A stretch of DNA of 64,000 nucleotides from DAIODI01 sp046349255 (GTDB lineage Bacteria > Pseudomonadota > Alphaproteobacteria > Rhizobiales > Aestuariivirgaceae), in assembly GCA_046349255.1 (NCBI GenBank), contig JAXMCR010000002.1, forward strand, positions 682,001 to 746,000, read 5' to 3'. The position numbers and the translations under genes were made by a program. The notes under the pieces were generated by a model, which saw nothing but the letters and a program-made list of their open reading frames with translations, ran no database searches and had not been told where the DNA came from. Positions 60,844-64,000 of the stretch are shown in pieces (positions within the stretch are counted from its first letter, which is position 1; each line of letters starts with the position of its first letter).

Positions 60844-63155
60844 GCTGCCTTCTCCCCAATCGCCGCCACCGCCGCGGCGGTATCGGTCTTCGTGCCCGGA
60901 CCGGCCATCACCGACCTGCGGAAGCGCGGCATCGCCTGGAGCCTCAGCGCATTGCCCACGACGATGAGCGACGACGTCGACATCGCGATTGCAGCAACGA
61001 GGGGTGAGGCAAAGCCCAGCATCGCCACCGGCACGGCCAGCACGTTGTAGCCGATCGCCAGCGCGAAGTTCTGGCGCGCAAGCTGCGCGGTCGTGACCGC
61101 GATGTCGCGCGCCACCAGCACGGGCCTGAGGGACGCGCCGAGAAACACGACGTCCGCCGCGGTGCGGCCGATGTCGGAGGCGGTGGCGGGCGCCATCGAG
61201 GCGTAGCCCGCCGCGAGCGCGGGAGCGTCGTTGAGACCGTCGCCCACCATCAGCACGCGCCGGCCCGCGGCGCCCAACGCCTCGACGTAGGCGAGCTTCG
61301 CCTGCGGCGTCCAGCGGGCGCGCCACGTGGCGATGCCGATGCTCTCGGCGACGCGCCGCACCGCCTCATGCCGATCGCCGGAAAGCAGCTCCACGCCGAT
61401 CCCCTGCGCCTTGAACCCCGCAACGACGGCTGCCGCATCCGGGCGCAGTTCGTCCTGGAAGCGGAACACGACGGCCGCGCCCGAGGCTGGTCGCAGAATG
61501 AGTTCGGGAAGTCCTTCGCCGAGCGGATCGCGCCGGTCGAGCCCTTCGCTCTCGCCGACGCCGCACCAGGCGCGCGACCCGAGCCGCACCGACTGGCTGC
61601 GCCACGTTCCGGAAAGCCCCGCGCCCGGTTCCTCCCGCACGTCCGTCAGCGTGAACGGCACGACGCCGCGCGCCTCCGCTTCGGCAACGAGCGCGCGCGA
61701 CAGCGGGTGCTTGCTGCGCACGGCGAGCCCGGCGGCGAGCGCGAGCGTCTCGGTCGAGACGAGTTTCGGCTCGACGAGCTTTGGCGAGCCCAGCGTGAGC
61801 GTGCCCGTCTTGTCGAACACGACCGTGTCGATCTCGGAGAGTTTTTCGAGGCCTGCGCCGTCCCTGATCATGACGCCGTTGCGGAACAGGAGCCCGCTCG
61901 CCACGATCTGCACGGCGGGCACGGCAAGGCCCAGCGCGCACGGGCAGGTGATGATGAGCACCGCGATCGCCGCCATCAGCGACGCGTGCCAGTCGCCGCG
62001 CGTGAAAATGAGCCAGCCGACGAGCGTCAGCGCGGCGAGCACGTGCACCGCCGGCGCGTAGAGCCGCGCAAGCCGGTCGGCGAGCATCACGTAGGTTGAC
62101 TTCGATTGCTCGGCCGCCGTCATCAGGCGGATGATCTCGCCGAGGAACGTATCCTCGCCGACGGCCGTCACGTCGATCACGAGCGGTCCGGTGAGATTGA
62201 GCGTGCCCGCGTGGACCGTGGCGCCGGGTCCGACCTGGTCGGGCGTGGTCTCGCCGGTCACGAGCGAACGATCGATGTCGCTCGCGCCTTCGACGATTGC
62301 GCCGTCGGCCGGCAGCCGTTCACCGGCCGCCACGAGAACCTTCATCCCTGCCTTGAGGTCGCGCAGGCGCAGATAGCGCGTCTGGCCGTCCGCCTCGATG
62401 ACGGTGGCGCCCGCCGCCGACAGGGTCATGAGCTGCGACACCGCCGAGCGTGCGCGCGTGCGCATGAGCTGGTCGAGATATCGTCCGATCAGCAGGAAGA
62501 AGAGCAGCGTCACGGCGGCGTCGAAGTAGGCATGGTGGCCGCCGCGCATCGTCTCGAACAGGCTCATCGCGGTGGCGAGGATGACGCCGAGCGAGATCGG
62601 CACGTCCATGCTCATCGACCGGCGCGACAGTGCGCGCACCGCGCCGCGGAAGAACGGCTGCCCGGCGTAGAACACGGCGGGCAACGCGATCAGCGCGGAG
62701 ATCCAGTGGAACAGGTCACGGGTCGCGCCGTCCGCCCCCGACCAGACGGAGACCGACAGCAGCATGATGTTGGCGGCAGCGAACCCGGCCACCGCGACGG
62801 CCCGCAAGAGGCGCGCGCCTTCCGCATCGTCGACCGCGGTCGACGCCTCGAGCGGGTCGAAGGGACGTCCCGGATACCCCAGCCGTTCAAGCGCCGCGAG
62901 CACCCCGTCGGCCGTGATCTCGGCCGGGCGGTAGGTCACCGACACCTGGCGCAGCGTGAAGTTCACGCGCGCCGTCTCGATGCCGGGCTCTGCGGCAAGG
63001 CCGCGCTCGATCGTCGAGATGCAGGCGCCGCAGTGGATGGCGGGGGCGATCACATCGAGCCGCTTCCGGCCGTCGCCCGCGTCGCGCGCCCACGCCTCGG
63101 CATCGGCGGCAGCGAACGCCTGCCCGAGTTCGACCGATGTGTCGCAGCAGTTCAA
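60840..63155 (-). CDS. ccoI: Copper-exporting P-type ATPase CcoI/FixI
   Basis: A 771-residue P1B-type ATPase. The N-terminal HMA domain has HCGACISTI; the TCPCALGLAVP helix carries the copper-translocating Cys-Pro-Cys; VFDKTGTLTLG is the phosphorylation site and VGDGLNDAPAL the hinge. CcoI supplies copper for the cbb3 oxidase catalytic subunit. The N-terminus also begins MNCCD. It lies between ccoH and ccoS. Confidence 0.95.
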   Translation of the reverse strand: MNCCDTSVELGQAFAAADAEAWARDAGDGRKRLDVIAPAIHCGACISTIERGLAAEPGIETARVNFTLRQVSVTYRPAEITADGVLAALERLGYPGRPFDPLEASTAVDDAEGARLLRAVAVAGFAAANIMLLSVSVWSGADGATRDLFHWISALIALPAVFYAGQPFFRGAVRALSRRSMSMDVPISLGVILATAMSLFETMRGGHHAYFDAAVTLLFFLLIGRYLDQLMRTRARSAVSQLMTLSAAGATVIEADGQTRYLRLRDLKAGMKVLVAAGERLPADGAIVEGASDIDRSLVTGETTPDQVGPGATVHAGTLNLTGPLVIDVTAVGEDTFLGEIIRLMTAAEQSKSTYVMLADRLARLYAPAVHVLAALTLVGWLIFTRGDWHASLMAAIAVLIITCPCALGLAVPAVQIVASGLLFRNGVMIRDGAGLEKLSEIDTVVFDKTGTLTLGSPKLVEPKLVSTETLALAAGLAVRSKHPLSRALVAEAEARGVVPFTLTDVREEPGAGLSGTWRSQSVRLGSRAWCGVGESEGLDRRDPLGEGLPELILRPASGAAVVFRFQDELRPDAAAVVAGFKAQGIGVELLSGDRHEAVRRVAESIGIATWRARWTPQAKLAYVEALGAAGRRVLMVGDGLNDAPALAAGYASMAPATASDIGRTAADVVFLGASLRPVLVARDIAVTTAQLARQNFALAIGYNVLAVPVAMLGFASPLVAAIAMSTSSLIVVGNALRLQAMPRFRRSVMAGPGTKTDTAAAVAAIGEKAA

Positions 63156-63643
63156 GGCTTCACCACGAACCGGTATTCGCGCCGCAGTTCCACCTTGCCG
63201 TCCTGCTTCGCGAGCAGCACCGCCGTCCAGAGGCCCGGCGCCAGCGGCGCGTCGGCCTCGTACTTGCCGGACCCGACGCTCGTGAGCTTCACGGAATGGT
63301 CCTGGCCCTCGTGCGCGGGCCGGCCGAAGTCGACGGACACCTCGAGACCCGACAGCGGCAGGCCGCCCTTGTCGGCGAGGCTCACGGCAAGCTTGCCCGC
63401 GACGAGCGCGAAGGTCGGCTGCCAGCCGAGCTCCTTCTCGCGCCGCCCTTCCGCGAGTTCATTGTTGAACTCCTGGCTCGCGACGTAGCCGTTCTCGACC
63501 ACGAGGCCGGTCCACGTCGAGTTGGCGTAGTAGGCGAGCGCCAGGTTCACGGCGATCGTCACGCCGAAGAACACGAACAGGATCGCCAGCATGTGATAGC
63601 CGGTGAATTCGCGCTGTGCGTTGCTATCCCTCGCCATGCTCAT
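63152..63643 (-). CDS. ccoH: cbb3 oxidase assembly protein CcoH/FixH
   Basis: A 163-residue protein with one N-terminal membrane helix (MLAILFVFFGVTIAVNLALA) and a periplasmic FixH domain containing YVASQEFNNELAEGRREKEL. It is needed for stable cbb3 oxidase assembly. Its stop overlaps the ccoI start by 4 nt. Confidence 0.92.
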   Translation of the reverse strand: MSMARDSNAQREFTGYHMLAILFVFFGVTIAVNLALAYYANSTWTGLVVENGYVASQEFNNELAEGRREKELGWQPTFALVAGKLAVSLADKGGLPLSGLEVSVDFGRPAHEGQDHSVKLTSVGSGKYEADAPLAPGLWTAVLLAKQDGKVELRREYRFVVKP

Positions 63644-63658
63644 CCGATCGCCCCTTCG

Positions 63659-64000
63659 CTAATCGTTCTTCGGCCACTGGAAGAAGGCCTCGTAGTGCTT
63701 GGCCTCCTCGCCGCCCTTCTCCTTCACGTCGAACCGGAAATCGGCGCGCTCCTTGCCCGACGATGCCGGGGCGGTGACGTAGATCTTCACCATGCGCAGC
63801 TTGTCGGCCTCGACCGGAATGGTGACGGAGGTCGACGGCGGGTCGTCGTCGCCCACCATCTGCATCGTTGCGCCGGGAAGATCGTCGATCTTCAGATCGA
63901 AGGTGCGCGGCTTCTGCGCCATGTTCAGGATCTTCACCGTGTAACCGTTGCGCACGCTGCCGTCGGACAGGGTCACGAACAGCGGGTTGCGGTCGTGCAG
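63659..64000 (-). CDS. ccoG: cbb3 oxidase accessory protein CcoG/FixG, C-terminal part (cut by window edge)
   Basis: The last 113 residues of a CcoG/FixG protein; the membrane and ferredoxin-like region lies beyond the right edge. The visible part opens LHDRNPLFVTLSDGSVRNGY, a family signature, followed by an Ig-like domain (about the last 90 residues). CcoG reduces Cu(II) for oxidase assembly. It lies 15 bp upstream of ccoH, giving the standard ccoGHIS order; the ccoNOPQ genes are probably next door to the right. Confidence 0.9.
   Translation of the reverse strand: MHDRNPLFVTLSDGSVRNGYTVKILNMAQKPRTFDLKIDDLPGATMQMVGDDDPPSTSVTIPVEADKLRMVKIYVTAPASSGKERADFRFDVKEKGGEEAKHYEAFFQWPKND

Noticed and set aside
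1..64000. tRNA genes, insertion sequences or prophage
   Set aside because: I saw no cloverleaf-like sequence with CCA-type ends, transposase motifs or phage structural genes in the intergenic gaps; a dedicated tRNA scan was not possible.

Overview
This window looks like chromosomal DNA from a GC-rich alphaproteobacterium, most likely of the Rhizobiales/Hyphomicrobiales. Support for that comes from gene content: a membrane-anchored CycM-type cytochrome c beside pheA, ccoGHIS for cbb3 oxidase assembly, an RpoE-ChrR sigma/anti-sigma pair, ExoD, a BA14K-type secreted protein, a cpa/tad pilus locus, an SRP RNA just upstream of dnaX-ybaB-recR, and palindromic CCTCGGGTCAAGCCCGAGG repeats of the kind common in intergenic DNA of this group. 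No genus is claimed. I saw no tRNA or rRNA genes, insertion sequences, prophage genes or CRISPR array.

Layout. 1-6378 (minus): peptide-family ABC importer with two tandem Tat-exported binding proteins, split by a terminator and by a block of seven palindromic repeats. 6540-10534 (plus): FAD oxidoreductase, DUF1365, cyclopropane-fatty-acid-synthase-like methyltransferase and DUF3833, a lipid-modification operon preceded by an RpoE-ChrR-type promoter. 10559-23375: a putative amine catabolic island. It has a PotFGHI-like importer, then an acyl-CoA dehydrogenase/BetI-like TetR/N-methyltransferase arm that diverges from a class III aminotransferase/two FAD oxidoreductases/GcvT-like arm, with two BetI-like operators between the arms. 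23436-31620: BA14K-type protein, gap, rpe, recR, ybaB, dnaX, SRP RNA, and a ligase-associated exonuclease with an ATP-dependent DNA ligase. 31684-34193: rpoE, chrR, a short-chain dehydrogenase and an NTF2-like protein, under a promoter matching the one at 6540. 34374-38686: TerC, ExoD, NudC, PheA and CycM. 38807-46428: Yej-type oligopeptide/microcin C importer with two binding proteins. 46459-50077: hydroxyacid reductase, NlpC/P60 peptidase, MarR regulator and M17 aminopeptidase. 50206-60662: cpa/tad type IVc pilus genes. 60667-64000: ccoS, ccoI, ccoH and part of ccoG, running off the right edge.

How the parts work together. The two best leads are regulatory. First, matching TGATCC/CGTA promoters link rpoE-chrR to the fatty-acid-modification operon 25 kb away, which suggests one photooxidative-stress regulon split in two. 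Second, the 10.5-23.4 kb island has the parts for importing a cationic or N-methylated amine, oxidising and transaminating it, and passing one-carbon units to tetrahydrofolate under a BetI-like repressor. I do not recognise this gene combination as a described pathway.
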